Assembly (NCBI GenBank): GCA_946699565.1
Contig: CAMPDW010000005.1
Span: forward strand, 84,978-143,553
DNA: 58,576 bases
Reading direction: 5' to 3'
Origin: an uncultured Commensalibacter sp.
Lineage (GTDB): Bacteria; Pseudomonadota; Alphaproteobacteria; Acetobacterales; Acetobacteraceae
Below, piece after piece: positions 8,959 through 18,158 of the stretch (position 1 is the stretch's first letter; the number at the start of each line of letters is the position of its first letter). The notes under the pieces were generated by a model. It was given only the letters and a program-made list of their open reading frames with translations, ran no database searches and had not been told where the DNA came from. The position numbers and the translations under genes were made by a program.

Positions 8959-9003
8959 TTAACAAATAATCTATATTAAATAACTTTTTTAAAAAGAGAG
9001 GTA

Positions 9004-10125
9004 TTGATAATTCACCTTTTTGAATCTTGGACAATTGATTCTTTAGCATTGGAAAACCGTATTATCATACCTCTCTTATGACAATATAGTTGCTGATAAA
9101 GATAAAATGACCGATTGGCAACGTATTCATATAGGAAATATGTTGACCTCAGGTGCAGGTCTTTTTATTATTGAAGCAACTGTCATATCACCAGAAGGAC
9201 GTATCTCTCCTTATTGTGTTGAATTATGGTCTGAAGAGACAAAACAAGCGTTGGCAGATGTATTAACTTCTGTACGACGTTATTCTTCCGTGCCAATTGC
9301 TATCCAGCTTGCTCATGTGGGTCACAAAGCTTCAACCTATATTCTCTGGAAAATTCACAATCAAGGTAAACGCCCTATTTTACCTTCTGATCCATTGGGC
9401 TGACAAACCATAGCTTTTTCACCCATACCATTTTTTTTCTAATACAAAAGCACCTAAACCAATGACGCTTGAGGATATTCATAAAACAACTCAAGATTTC
9501 GCTGACGCTGCGAAAAGAGCAAAATCAATCGGCATAGATGCAATCAAAATTCATATGGCTCATGGTATTTACTACATAAATTTCTTTCTCCATTTTCTAA
9601 TCATCGATCAGATCAATATGGACGCACATTAAAAAACCGTATGCGTTTTCCTTTAGAGGTCTATCAAGCTGTTAAAAATGCGGTATCAAATACAACACCT
9701 GTATGGGTTAGAAACTCTGCTACTGATTGGGCTGATGACGGTTGGAATCTTGAGGAGTCTATCCTATTTTGTAAAGAATTAAAAAATTGGGATGTCCAAT
9801 CATTCATGTTTCAACAGCAGCTCTAACGTTGACACAGAAGATTCCTGCAGGACCAGGTTTTCAAGTTCCTTTTGCACAAGTAATCCATCAACAGGTTCAA
9901 ATTCCAACCATTGCGGTCGGTTTAATTTCCGAACCATTACAAGCTAAAACTATTCTGGCCAGTCATCAGGCAAATGCTATTGCAATAGGAAGAGCCATCA
10001 TGCATAATCCTCACTAGCCTTGGATCGCCGCCGAACAGTTAAATCGTCAAATAACTACTATACCTCAATATTTTCGTGCTACGACAAAAACAAAATTACA
10101 AATTTTCAAATTAAATCAATCTTAA
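9004..10125 (+). pseudogene. Broken Old Yellow Enzyme-type NADH:flavin oxidoreductase
   Basis: Several consecutive fragments in different frames together make up one OYE/YqjM-type protein. Frame at 9004 gives the N-terminal HLFESWTIDSLALENRI before a stop near 9079. The next frame (about 9080-9403) covers KMTDWQRIHIGNM through QLAHVGHKAS and ends in a stop. A shift near a run of T at 9430-9438 leads into [21 protein letters not shown] and IHMAHG. Another shift leads to [14 protein letters not shown] (9641-9826), and a final frame (9787 on) gives the C-terminus with AIAIGRAIMHNP, interrupted by a TAG at 10015 before the natural end at 10125. At least four frameshifts and one stop mean no functional enzyme. 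OYEs use FMN and NAD(P)H to reduce activated alkenes; this one is a relic. Confidence 0.85.
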
Positions 10126-10135
10126 TCAAGATAAA

Positions 10136-11656
10136 TTAACTATTTGATGGCCTGATTAACATACAAGAAGTAAGCTTCCGACATGCATTTTGAGCCGCAT
10201 TCTGACTTAAACCCGTGACACGTGCACGGTAAATTGTAATTTTTCCTTTTTGGACTGATTGAACCTGTTGTTTCCCTGCTAACAATGACGCTCTATTTTT
10301 AGCTATGCTTACAGCACTTTGAGCTTGGCTTGAAGAAGCAAAAGCACCAACTTGAATTCCCCAATTTCCAGATGAAACTTCTCGTAACTTTTTCACATTA
10401 TTATTTTTTACGCGATTAAAATTTACCGATCCTTCAGCTACGGGAAATTGATATGAAATAGGTCTGTAATATGATTTTTGGATGCTTCTTGGTGTAACCG
10501 TGGGTACAGAAGCAACCTGAACATGCTGATGTTGTTCTAAGACTCGTGCTGGCGTAGGTTGGTAACCTCTCGCCATCCAAGCAGATTTTACATCTTGTCG
10601 CGTTACAATAACTGGTGCTACTTCTGTATTTGAAGAATGTGCATTGAAACTCCGCCATTTAATAGGATAAACACGACTTGATGATGAATATTGAGGTTGC
10701 GACACTGGAACGGCCATCGCTACTTGCGCGACATTTTCTGCACCTTGTAAACTTTGTCGGTTTAAACTATCCGTCATAGCAGAACTTGTCCCGTTTAAAC
10801 TTGCCTGATTAAGTGTATCTGTAGTTTGACGGCTTGCCCATGCTTGTTGAACTGCCTGCGCTTGAGGGGATAAAATAATATTATGTGAACCTGGCTGAGC
10901 TGCTAAAGCATATTGACTTGCATTAATACCCATACCATTTTCATGGCTTTCCACCAGTAAATCGGCTTGAGATTGTCGATTAGGTTTTATTCCTTGAATT
11001 TGTGGACCAATTGAAGCAACATAACGACGTGTTTCCAAAGGCAACGTACGATTTCTTGTTAAAAAATCATCCAATCTACCTGGACCACCATTATAGGCGG
11101 CCAAAAATCCAGGAGAACCATAAATATCATACATTTGTCGAATATAAGCCGTCCCTGCCATAATATTATCATGAGGATCATAAGCATCATCCCCAAGATT
11201 ATAAGCAATTTTCATTTCATCATAAGTAGGTGGCATCAATTGCATCAGCCCCATTGCACCAGGACCTGATGTTACAAGTTGTCCATTATGATATAGATTA
11301 CCACCAGATTCTTGCTGCATAACAGCCCTAATCCATTCTTCAGGCACATCAAATTTTGCAGATGCCTCACGAATATAGGGTCCCCATGGATCTTCTGGAG
11401 GACCAGGTGGGGTATAATAAGAACGAGCATTAGCTTTATAATGTGCAACTTCTTGTGCAATTGGAATTTGCTGTTGATGAGGTACATTCGAAGCACATGC
11501 AGCTAACATGACTACAAAACATCCGACAGTACCAAACTGAAATAGCAAATAATATAAAGATCTATCGCCTTTGTATTTTACTTTATCTCGCCTAGAAATC
11601 TTGTTGTTAAACAAAATAGAGTTGAGTCCTTTGTAAGAAACCTTTGATTTCGTCAT
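10136..11656 (-). CDS. Lipoprotein lytic transglycosylase with SPOR domain
   Basis: 506 residues. A hydrophobic segment ends in the lipobox LAAC (Cys54), preceded by an unusually long 35-residue positively charged leader. The SLT domain occupies about 90-220, with catalytic Glu116 in QQESGG and the GAMGLMQLMP and AAYNGG motifs. A Q/S/A-rich linker follows, and residues about 430-505 form a SPOR domain (GNWGIQVGAF at its start) that binds denuded septal glycan. It should cleave peptidoglycan without hydrolysis at the outer-membrane face, probably at the division site. The long start is supported by a GTGAGGG ribosome binding site just upstream on the minus strand. It converges with the broken OYE gene and diverges from the polysaccharide exporter. 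Confidence 0.88.
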   Translation of the reverse strand: MTKSKVSYKGLNSILFNNKISRRDKVKYKGDRSLYYLLFQFGTVGCFVVMLAACASNVPHQQQIPIAQEVAHYKANARSYYTPPGPPEDPWGPYIREASAKFDVPEEWIRAVMQQESGGNLYHNGQLVTSGPGAMGLMQLMPPTYDEMKIAYNLGDDAYDPHDNIMAGTAYIRQMYDIYGSPGFLAAYNGGPGRLDDFLTRNRTLPLETRRYVASIGPQIQGIKPNRQSQADLLVESHENGMGINASQYALAAQPGSHNIILSPQAQAVQQAWASRQTTDTLNQASLNGTSSAMTDSLNRQSLQGAENVAQVAMAVPVSQPQYSSSSRVYPIKWRSFNAHSSNTEVAPVIVTRQDVKSAWMARGYQPTPARVLEQHQHVQVASVPTVTPRSIQKSYYRPISYQFPVAEGSVNFNRVKNNNVKKLREVSSGNWGIQVGAFASSSQAQSAVSIAKNRASLLAGKQQVQSVQKGKITIYRARVTGLSQNAAQNACRKLTSCMLIRPSNS

Positions 11657-11969
11657 TATACCCTCACCCTATATCCCTACTCAAAAAAATTTTATCGAGA
11701 AAATAATAATATCTGTTAATTATCATGATAATGCAAAACGTTTTTTATCTTGCGTATATTATAGGTAACCACGTTAAAACTTCTTTACAAGATCTACATT
11801 ATAAAGCATTTTTTTACAATAGATATAAAAAAATAGCAAAATAATTTAATGCTTTTGTTTAGCATTATTTTATATTGAAGATTTCATTGTATACATTATG
11901 TGTATTATGATAAAGCTTAATTAAGTTTTTCAGATTTTATTCTCTAATCTTGATAATTGAATCACTATA
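11657..11969. other. Divergent spacer of 313 bases
   Basis: Promoter region for the lytic transglycosylase (minus) and the polysaccharide exporter (plus). A 14-base palindrome, ATTATCATGATAAT near 11718, is the only structured element I noticed; no open frame is supported. Confidence 0.45.
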
Positions 11970-12797
11970 ATGTCCCTACAAATACGGATCAATAATCATA
12001 GTCTTTATAATCGCCATCTTCAATGTCTAGCTGATGTAATTGAAAGCTATAAATTATGGAATCTTGCCTGTTCTATGGCATGGTTGGATATCAAATTACG
12101 TTATAAAGGATCTTTATTGGGTCCCTTTTGGATGACATCTACTTCTGCCGTTATGATTGTAGCAGTAGGAGTTATTTATGGTTCTTTATTTAAAATAAAC
12201 ACACAAGTTTATCTTCCCTATTTATCAATATCCTTTATTCTATGGCAAAATGCTATTTCTTCTATGATTGTAGATTCCTGCCAGTGTTTCCTTCAAACAG
12301 ATACCTTTATTCGTTCATTGAAATTACCTTTTTTTTTACAGGCAATTCGTACCGTTATACGTAATTGTATTATGACCGCTTTAAATAGCATTATACCTTT
12401 TGTTGTTTTCATTTATTACCATAGATGGCCTGGTTCAATTATTTTATTGACTATCCCCGGTATATGTTTATGGATTATCAATAGTCATGCAATTTGCCTC
12501 TTACTGGGAAGTGTTTGCACAAGATTTCGTGATATTCCGCAAATTATTAATAGTTTTATCCAAATTATTTATTATATAACTCCTATTATGTGGATGCCTT
12601 CGCAAATTCAAAATCACAAAACTTTACTTTTAACCAATCCAATCTATTGCACTATACAACTAATCCAGGGCCCAATCCTCGGAGAACATCTTTCAATCTA
12701 TGTAATTACAGGCGCTATATTATATAGTTTTATTCTATGGATTATTGCCTGGGTGACATTTTTACGATCAAGATCTAGACTTGCATTTTGGATATAA
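11970..12797 (+). CDS. ABC-2 type polysaccharide exporter permease (KpsM/Wzm family)
   Basis: 275 residues with six membrane segments and the family features of polysaccharide/polyol phosphate export permeases: an N-terminal cytoplasmic helix with WLDIKLRYKGSLLGPFW, and a late GSVCTRFRDIPQI segment followed by YYITPIMW. Together with the ATPase encoded at 13974 it should form the inner-membrane exporter for a surface polysaccharide assembled in the cytoplasm. The genes 11970-14789 read as one operon with gaps of 36 and 6 bases. The start ATG has only a weak ribosome binding site. The substrate is not determined by the sequence. Confidence 0.88.
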   Translation: MSLQIRINNHSLYNRHLQCLADVIESYKLWNLACSMAWLDIKLRYKGSLLGPFWMTSTSAVMIVAVGVIYGSLFKINTQVYLPYLSISFILWQNAISSMIVDSCQCFLQTDTFIRSLKLPFFLQAIRTVIRNCIMTALNSIIPFVVFIYYHRWPGSIILLTIPGICLWIINSHAICLLLGSVCTRFRDIPQIINSFIQIIYYITPIMWMPSQIQNHKTLLLTNPIYCTIQLIQGPILGEHLSIYVITGAILYSFILWIIAWVTFLRSRSRLAFWI

Positions 12798-12833
12798 AAT
12801 TTTATTCAATTTATATATATAAGGTCATTAAAG

Positions 12834-13967
12834 ATGAAAATTAAAGAAAATTGTTCTATTTTTTCAATTCGCCCATCAGGTGTATTAAAAAGTTCCGTTT
12901 CAAATCTCCAACGTACACGCACTCCTTTAACACTTGCTTTTGATAACCAGAATTTAAAAGTTTTAAGTAAAGCCATAGATTCACTCAATACAAATCAAGA
13001 TGATATATTAAAAAATATTCCGCCAGGAATGATCTTTTTTTCTGTTCTTGAAGATGCTTATTTTATAATCAAAGATGGATATGACGGCATCATTCTTACA
13101 AAAGACCATGCTTTGATTAAAGAAAGCCTTTGTTACAGTAAAAATAAACTTGATTTTGATCTTGATCTTGATCTCAATAAAGCTAAAGAATTAAATGAAG
13201 TTTTCATTGCTTTTGATGCAAAATGGATGCGTTATGATCACTGGCTAGGCTATTGTCTTTCAAAATCTCATCTTGCTAGTTTATATACCCCTCTATCCAT
13301 GCAAATTGCCGTTCCAGAATATAGAGAAAAAAGCTCTTATATATTCAATCCAATTTCTCAACAATTATATCTTGAAAGTCTTGAAAGAACTGAATTAAAA
13401 AAACGTGTTACTTTTTTAAAAGATGGAATTTACAAGGCAAAAAAATTAACTTCTTTTCAGCCAAATAGTCACTTACCACAAGATTATTTTAATTTTGGCG
13501 ATGCTAAACGATTATTCAATATGATCAATAGAAATTATAAATATAATAATGCTTTACCATCCCAATTTATGATCACGGCTAATCATGAAAATGTAAACAC
13601 ATTCGATGAGAATTATAATCGTATTATGACAATCGTTTGTAATGAACTAGACATTCCGATCATTAATTTACAAAAATTAGACTGGAAAACTCAAATTTCT
13701 CTTTTTTCTCAAGCTGAATTTATTATTACTCCCCACTGTCCTGAACTAATTAATTTATATTTCTGTCAAGCTGAAACAAAAATATTAGAATTAACTCATT
13801 TAGATAAAAATCAATTTTCTATTTCTGCTTGGCCATTCTTAATTGCATCATCAAATAATATGAATTATAGTTTTATTGACGATTCTTCCTACAATCTTGA
13901 TATTAATAACCCAAATCAGACGATAAATTTCTTAAAACAAGCTATTCTTAAACTAAGGATCCTTTAA
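12834..13967 (+). CDS. GT61-family (DUF563) glycosyltransferase
   Basis: 377 residues. The C-terminal part follows the GT61 plan: a KWMRYDHWL segment at about 125-133 (family: YYHWLxE), then a QKLDWKTQISLFSQAEFIITPH stretch near 280-305 that corresponds to the family's conserved FxEQVALFxxAxxIVGPHGAGLxN, followed by ILELTH. The glycine pair after PH is replaced by CPE. GT61 enzymes transfer sugars during capsule or O-antigen assembly. It lies between the permease and ATPase genes of an ABC exporter, so it probably adds a sugar to the polymer that this exporter moves. A short GATCTT hexamer repeat near 13155-13172 encodes an Asp-Leu run. AAGG lies nine bases before the ATG. Confidence 0.72.
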   Translation: MKIKENCSIFSIRPSGVLKSSVSNLQRTRTPLTLAFDNQNLKVLSKAIDSLNTNQDDILKNIPPGMIFFSVLEDAYFIIKDGYDGIILTKDHALIKESLCYSKNKLDFDLDLDLNKAKELNEVFIAFDAKWMRYDHWLGYCLSKSHLASLYTPLSMQIAVPEYREKSSYIFNPISQQLYLESLERTELKKRVTFLKDGIYKAKKLTSFQPNSHLPQDYFNFGDAKRLFNMINRNYKYNNALPSQFMITANHENVNTFDENYNRIMTIVCNELDIPIINLQKLDWKTQISLFSQAEFIITPHCPELINLYFCQAETKILELTHLDKNQFSISAWPFLIASSNNMNYSFIDDSSYNLDINNPNQTINFLKQAILKLRIL

Positions 13968-13973
13968 AAATCA

Positions 13974-14789
13974 ATGAATTCTGAGAAAAAAAGCTTTATT
14001 CAATTAGAAAATTTATCCTTACAATTCCCCCTTTATCATAGTAATCATCGATCATTAAAAAAAACTTTATTTTCTAAAGCGGAAAAATTTATTACCAGAA
14101 AAGAATCAAAGCCCCAACGAACCGGGGCTGAAATTATTTATGACGATGCAAATCGTATTTATATTCAAGCTTTACGTGATATTAATTTATCCATTCCATC
14201 TGGTGAGCGTATTGGATTAATAGGACATAACGGTGCAGGAAAATCGACGCTTCTTCGTGCAATAACGGGTATATATGAACCTAATACTGGAAAAATTATT
14301 ACAAATGGTAATATTGAATCCTTGCTTGATACAAATGCAGGGATGAATCAAATTCTTTCAGGACGTGAAAATATTTATTTAAGAGGTAAACGATTAAAAT
14401 TAAATAATAATCAAATTTGCATTCTTGAAAAAGATGTTGAAGATTTTGCACAATTAAACGAATTTCTTGATTTACCCATAAAAACATATTCAGCAGGTAT
14501 GATGATGCGTTTAAGTTTTGGACTAGCAACGTCCATAACACCCAATATTTTATTAATGGACGAGTGGTTTATGGCAGGGGATAGTAATTTTCAATCTAAA
14601 GCCAGAAATAGACTTGCATCTGTTATTAATAAAGCTGAAATTGTTGTTTTAACAACCCATAACTTATCGATCATCAAACAATGGTGTACAAGAGTAGTCT
14701 GGCTAAAAGCGGGTAGAATTTTTGCAGATGGGAAAGTCGATGATATTGTTAATCGGTATGAACAAGCTATGCACGAAAATCCTTTTTGA
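13974..14789 (+). CDS. Polysaccharide ABC exporter ATP-binding protein (KpsT/Wzt family)
   Basis: 271 residues. Walker A GHNGAGKST is at 84-92, the signature YSAGMMMRL at 172-180, Walker B LLMDEW at 193-198 and the H-loop TTHN near 226. The N-terminal extension of about 65 residues before the nucleotide-binding core and the DxNAGMNxxLSGRENIYLRG region are typical of Wzt/TagH-type exporters. There is no C-terminal carbohydrate-binding extension as in O9a Wzt, so this is the short KpsT-like form that does not recognise a capped non-reducing end. It begins six bases after the GT61 stop and pairs with the permease at 11970. Confidence 0.9.
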   Translation: MNSEKKSFIQLENLSLQFPLYHSNHRSLKKTLFSKAEKFITRKESKPQRTGAEIIYDDANRIYIQALRDINLSIPSGERIGLIGHNGAGKSTLLRAITGIYEPNTGKIITNGNIESLLDTNAGMNQILSGRENIYLRGKRLKLNNNQICILEKDVEDFAQLNEFLDLPIKTYSAGMMMRLSFGLATSITPNILLMDEWFMAGDSNFQSKARNRLASVINKAEIVVLTTHNLSIIKQWCTRVVWLKAGRIFADGKVDDIVNRYEQAMHENPF

Positions 14790-14880
14790 ACTATAAGGAA
14801 TAATTTTATTTTATCTATTGAATTATCATCATAATCATCGCATGATCAGATAATCAATAATATTATAAAATTATAATAAA

Positions 14881-15951
14881 ATGACCATCAATTCGAGCCA
14901 AGAACCTACTCAACAAGAACAGCTATACTCTCTTATTCAAATGGTTATTCTTTTGACTGTAGGCGTAATCGCAATCTGGTTAATAGGCGATTTGCTAATG
15001 ATTGTTTTTGCGGCAACATTAACAGCTATTATTTTAAAAGGATTGGCAACCATTGTACGCAAACATACACGCCTCCCTCATTGGTTAGCTCTAACATTAG
15101 TGCTTATACTCATTATTAGTATTATAAGTGCCGTAGTTTTAACAAGTGGTCCTCAAATTAATGAACAAATCATTAAATTGAAACATGCGCTAGGTACTCA
15201 AGTCGGTACATTCAGAGACCGATTACATAATAATCCTCTTGGGGATATGATTATGAATTACCTTCCTAACTCCATAGGGGGATCAAGCAATACACATTAT
15301 TCAATCGGGTCCAGAATTGCAGGTTCAATGACGGGTTTCATTACCTCTGTTTTTGGCGTTATTGGCACTATTTTCGTTATTTTTATCGCTGGTCTCTATT
15401 TTGCCGTTTCCCCAGATTTATATGGAAATGGTTTATTAAGATTATTTCCCAGCCGTCAACGTCCAAAAATTCGTAAATTATTAATGGTAGGTGGACATAC
15501 CTTATGGTCATGGACCGCCGGTCAATCTCTTGATATGCTTGTTGTAGGCATATGTTCTTTTATTGGTTTAAGCATTATTGGAGTTCCGCTTGCATTAGCT
15601 TTAGGTTTCGTAGCCGGTATGGCTAATTTTATACCCTATATCGGTGCAATTATTGGTGCTGTTCCAGCCGTACTAATAGGTTTCTCACAAGGAAATAAAG
15701 AAGGCATATTTGTTATTGTTCTTTATTGTATTATTCAGTTTCTTGAAGGGAATGTTTTATCCCCTCTAATTCAAAGACATACCGTTAAAATGCCCCCTGC
15801 CATTACAATTCTTTCCCAAACTGTATTTGGAACAATTTTAGGGATGCCAGGTCTAATTCTAGCATCACCTCTAACTGCAGCAATTCTAGCCATCATGGAT
15901 TCCAGCACGCCAAAACTTAAACCTGAAGAAGAATTACCCCCTGTTGATTAA
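14881..15951 (+). CDS. AI-2E family transporter (PerM/YdiK-like)
   Basis: 356 residues with about eight membrane segments and the PF01594 layout: two N-terminal hairpins, a soluble region (about 90-145), then a membrane bundle with ALGFVAGMANFIPYIGAIIGAVPA at about 240-265 and LEGNVLSPLIQRH near 283-295. Members are putative permeases, some acting as Na+ antiporters, others named for autoinducer-2 export; the substrate of this one is unknown. It lies 91 bases after the exporter ATPase and is followed by a strong terminator. A good ribosome binding site is not visible before the ATG. Confidence 0.87.
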   Translation: MTINSSQEPTQQEQLYSLIQMVILLTVGVIAIWLIGDLLMIVFAATLTAIILKGLATIVRKHTRLPHWLALTLVLILIISIISAVVLTSGPQINEQIIKLKHALGTQVGTFRDRLHNNPLGDMIMNYLPNSIGGSSNTHYSIGSRIAGSMTGFITSVFGVIGTIFVIFIAGLYFAVSPDLYGNGLLRLFPSRQRPKIRKLLMVGGHTLWSWTAGQSLDMLVVGICSFIGLSIIGVPLALALGFVAGMANFIPYIGAIIGAVPAVLIGFSQGNKEGIFVIVLYCIIQFLEGNVLSPLIQRHTVKMPPAITILSQTVFGTILGMPGLILASPLTAAILAIMDSSTPKLKPEEELPPVD

Positions 15952-15988
15952 GATTAAAACTTTTATTTATATTAACAATAGTTAAATA

Positions 15989-16027
15989 AAAATATAACAT
16001 TAAATAATTTATTTAATGTTATATTTT
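15989..16027. terminator. Intrinsic terminator after the AI-2E transporter
   Basis: A 17-base perfect stem (arms 15989-16005 and 16011-16027, the second ending in TTTT) with a five-base AATTT loop. Symmetry means it could stop transcription from either side. Confidence 0.75.
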
Positions 16028-16145
16028 CTTAAATCAATTCTTTACATCTAAATATTATTAATATGAATAAATAATTATATATTTTATTTAAATATGGTAT
16101 AATTGTTAATTAGTAATAATAATTCTTTTATTTAAGGAAATGATT

Positions 16146-17141
16146 ATGAAGAATAAACACGATACTCTTAAAATACATAATATTGATAAAGAAGTCGTAA
16201 GGATCGCCCTTGGAACTTGGGCAATAGGTGGATCATCATGGGGTGGACCAGATGATAATAATGCTATCAAAACCATTCATGCAGCCTTAGATAATGGTAT
16301 TAATATGATTGATACAGCTCCTGTTTATGGTTTCGGTCATGCAGAAGAGATCATTGGTAAGGGAATTAAAGGCAAAAGGGACACAATTGTTCTAGCTACA
16401 AAAGTTGGATTAAACTGGGATAATTCGGGAAAAATATTCAGGGATTCCAGCTCTCAACGTATACAAAAAGAAATTGAAGATTCATTACGTCGCTTAAATA
16501 CAGATTACATCGACCTTTATCAAATCCACTGGCCTGATGATAAAACACCCATTAAAGAAACAGCTCAAGCGATGGAAAAATTACGTAAACAGGGAAAAAT
16601 CAAAGCTATTGGCATCAGTAATTTCTCAACAAAACAAATTGAGGAATTTATTCAATATGCTGATTTATCAGCAATTCAACCACCTTATAATATGTTTGAA
16701 CGAAGTGTAGAAAATGATATTCTTCCCTGTGCAGAAAAACATAAATTAGCAATACTTTGCTATGGATCAATTTGCCGTGGATTATTAAGCGGTAAAATGA
16801 ATAAAGATACCAAATTTACTGGAGATGATTTGAGGAAGTCTGACCCTAAATTCCAACCTCCTCTTTTCGAACATTATTTGGCAGCAACCAAAGAATTAGC
16901 AGAATATGCTCAAAAAATTTATAATAAAGCCTTATTACCTTTGGCAGTTCGTTGGGTTATTGACCGTTATCCTGGCAATATTGCTTTATGGGGAGCAAGA
17001 AAGCCTCAACAAATTAATGGTCTTCAAGACGCATTAGGTTGGCAACTAAACAAAGAAGATTACAAAAAACTTGATGAGATTTTAGCTAAACATATCAAAA
17101 AAAATATAGAGCCTTCTTTTATGGCTCCTCCAAGTCGATAA
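16146..17141 (+). CDS. Aldo/keto reductase (oxidoreductase of the AKR superfamily)
   Basis: A TIM-barrel NADPH-dependent oxidoreductase of about 331 residues. The catalytic tetrad is present: Asp in MIDTAPVYG with its Tyr, Lys in LATKVGL, and His in YQIHWPD. The segment AIGISNFS is also typical. Such enzymes reduce aldehydes and ketones in the cytoplasm; the substrate is not clear. I prefer the ATG at 16146 to the one at 16140, because AAGGA at 16135-16139 is nine bases away from it but immediately abuts the first ATG. A hairpin terminator follows the stop. Monocistronic. Confidence 0.88.
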   Translation: MKNKHDTLKIHNIDKEVVRIALGTWAIGGSSWGGPDDNNAIKTIHAALDNGINMIDTAPVYGFGHAEEIIGKGIKGKRDTIVLATKVGLNWDNSGKIFRDSSSQRIQKEIEDSLRRLNTDYIDLYQIHWPDDKTPIKETAQAMEKLRKQGKIKAIGISNFSTKQIEEFIQYADLSAIQPPYNMFERSVENDILPCAEKHKLAILCYGSICRGLLSGKMNKDTKFTGDDLRKSDPKFQPPLFEHYLAATKELAEYAQKIYNKALLPLAVRWVIDRYPGNIALWGARKPQQINGLQDALGWQLNKEDYKKLDEILAKHIKKNIEPSFMAPPSR

Positions 17142-17153
17142 TATATATCTACA

Positions 17154-17191
17154 GAACGCTTCTTTTGTCCTAAATAAAAATGGGCGTTCTT
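17154..17191 (+). terminator. Intrinsic terminator of the aldo/keto reductase gene
   Basis: AGAACGC (17154-17160) pairs with GCGTTCT (17185-17191), followed by a run of seven T. The loop is long (24 bases) but the GC-containing stem and T tract are convincing. It ends a few bases before the stop of the convergent SMR gene. Confidence 0.7.
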
Positions 17192-17197
17192 TTTTTG

Positions 17198-17521
17198 TTA
17201 ATGTGTGTTTTGTCCTAAATTTAAAATAACAACCCCTATGATGATACATAATATACCTACAATCGAAATATAAGATAATTTCTGATTGTAAACTACCCAA
17301 CCAATAACACAAATTCCGACAGTTCCTATAGCGGACCAAATTGCATAGGCTATTCCTACAGGAATAACTCGTAAAGCAATCGATAACGAATAAAATGAGA
17401 TTGCATAACTAAATAATGATAAAATTGTGACCCTTAAATTGGTAAATCCATTCGAAGCTTTTAAGCTACTCGTGGCAACAATTTCAACAAATATCGCTAC
17501 AGTTAAATAAAAATAAGACAT
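17198..17521 (-). CDS. Small multidrug resistance (SMR) efflux protein, EmrE-like
   Basis: 107 residues with four membrane helices. The essential membrane glutamate is Glu13 in FVEIVATS, and the AYAIWSAIG segment matches EmrE (AYAIWSGVG), placing it with the Qac-type SMR pumps rather than guanidinium exporters. It should work as a proton-coupled dimer expelling cationic compounds. The ATG at 17521 is chosen over a TTG two codons upstream because it gives the usual MxYxYL start. It diverges from the small gene at 17580 across only 58 bases, so the two promoters must overlap. Confidence 0.88.
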   Translation of the reverse strand: MSYFYLTVAIFVEIVATSSLKASNGFTNLRVTILSLFSYAISFYSLSIALRVIPVGIAYAIWSAIGTVGICVIGWVVYNQKLSYISIVGILCIIIGVVILNLGQNTH

Positions 17522-17579
17522 TAACAATCATACCATTTCATTGTATAATTAACTTAATATTTCATTAAGGAAAAGAAAA

Positions 17580-17732
17580 ATGAGCATATTTGTTGCTATG
17601 GCTATCATGGATATTATTATTGGTTTTTTACTTATTTTTTTATTAAAAATTATTGGTTCAACTATGAAAACAAAAAAAACTACTCAAGATAAAATATCAC
17701 AAGATACAGATGAATTTAATAGTTTTTCATGA
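17580..17732 (+). CDS. Small single-span membrane protein, 50 residues
   Basis: An ATG at 17580 preceded by AAGGA (17567-17571) opens a 50-codon frame. Residues 3-26 form one hydrophobic helix with GFLLIFLLKIIG, followed by a charged tail (KTKKTTQDK) ending in FNSFS. The good ribosome binding site and protein-like pattern support a real gene although it is short. No family is recognised. Its last 17 bases overlap, tail to tail, the end of the minus-strand POTRA-like gene. It diverges from the SMR pump; a functional link is possible but unproven. Confidence 0.5.
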   Translation: MSIFVAMAIMDIIIGFLLIFLLKIIGSTMKTKKTTQDKISQDTDEFNSFS

Positions 17733-18123
17733 TATCGTTTTCATGGATATTAAATTGAATAGAAATATGGTGATTAATAACTTTTCCAAGAATAGGCGTA
17801 ATCGTAACTTTAAGTTTAATTTTTTTATAACTATCTGCAATTCTTAACATTGACTGCATAATTTTTATTTCATCTACTGGATCATTAGGTTTTAAAATTA
17901 TAACTTGAAATAACTGTTGAGAAGATAGTTTATTATTTCCTGTAAAATGAATGGAATCAATAATAGGACAATTTGATTCAACAATTTCTTGATTAGATAA
18001 TTTATTAATTTGTGAAGTTATTTTTTGAATTTGTTCCGCATGAATTAAAATACTATTAACCAATAAAATAATAATAAGGCTTAATATTAGTAAAGTATAG
18101 AGTTTAAATTTTTTAATTAACAT
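17716..18123 (-). CDS. Secreted or anchored protein with a single POTRA-like domain
   Basis: 135 residues. An N-terminal hydrophobic segment (about 8-28) acts as signal peptide or anchor, ending near IHAEQ. Residues about 53-130 follow the POTRA pattern seen in BamA/TamA: a strand with IHFTGNNKLSSQQL, a KPNDPVD turn, a helix ending in a tyrosine (RIADSYKK), then two strands (LKVTITPI and HHISIQFNIHEN). POTRA domains bind chaperones and substrates in the periplasm and normally precede an outer-membrane barrel, but this protein has none. It lies 35 bases downstream of hemH on the same strand. The function is unknown; the POTRA call is by pattern and not certain. Confidence 0.55.
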   Translation of the reverse strand: MLIKKFKLYTLLILSLIIILLVNSILIHAEQIQKITSQINKLSNQEIVESNCPIIDSIHFTGNNKLSSQQLFQVIILKPNDPVDEIKIMQSMLRIADSYKKIKLKVTITPILGKVINHHISIQFNIHENDIMKNY

Positions 18124-18158
18124 TAAGTTAAATTTCCCCTCTTAACAGTTAAATAATT

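Noticed and set aside
11718-11731. ATTATCATGATAAT palindrome as a Fur site
   Set aside because: The orientation of the hexamers does not follow the Fur arrangement; may be chance in AT-rich sequence.
13155-13172. GATCTT hexamer repeat as a phase-variation tract
   Set aside because: Only about three units, and a hexamer change would keep the frame, so it could not switch the gene off.
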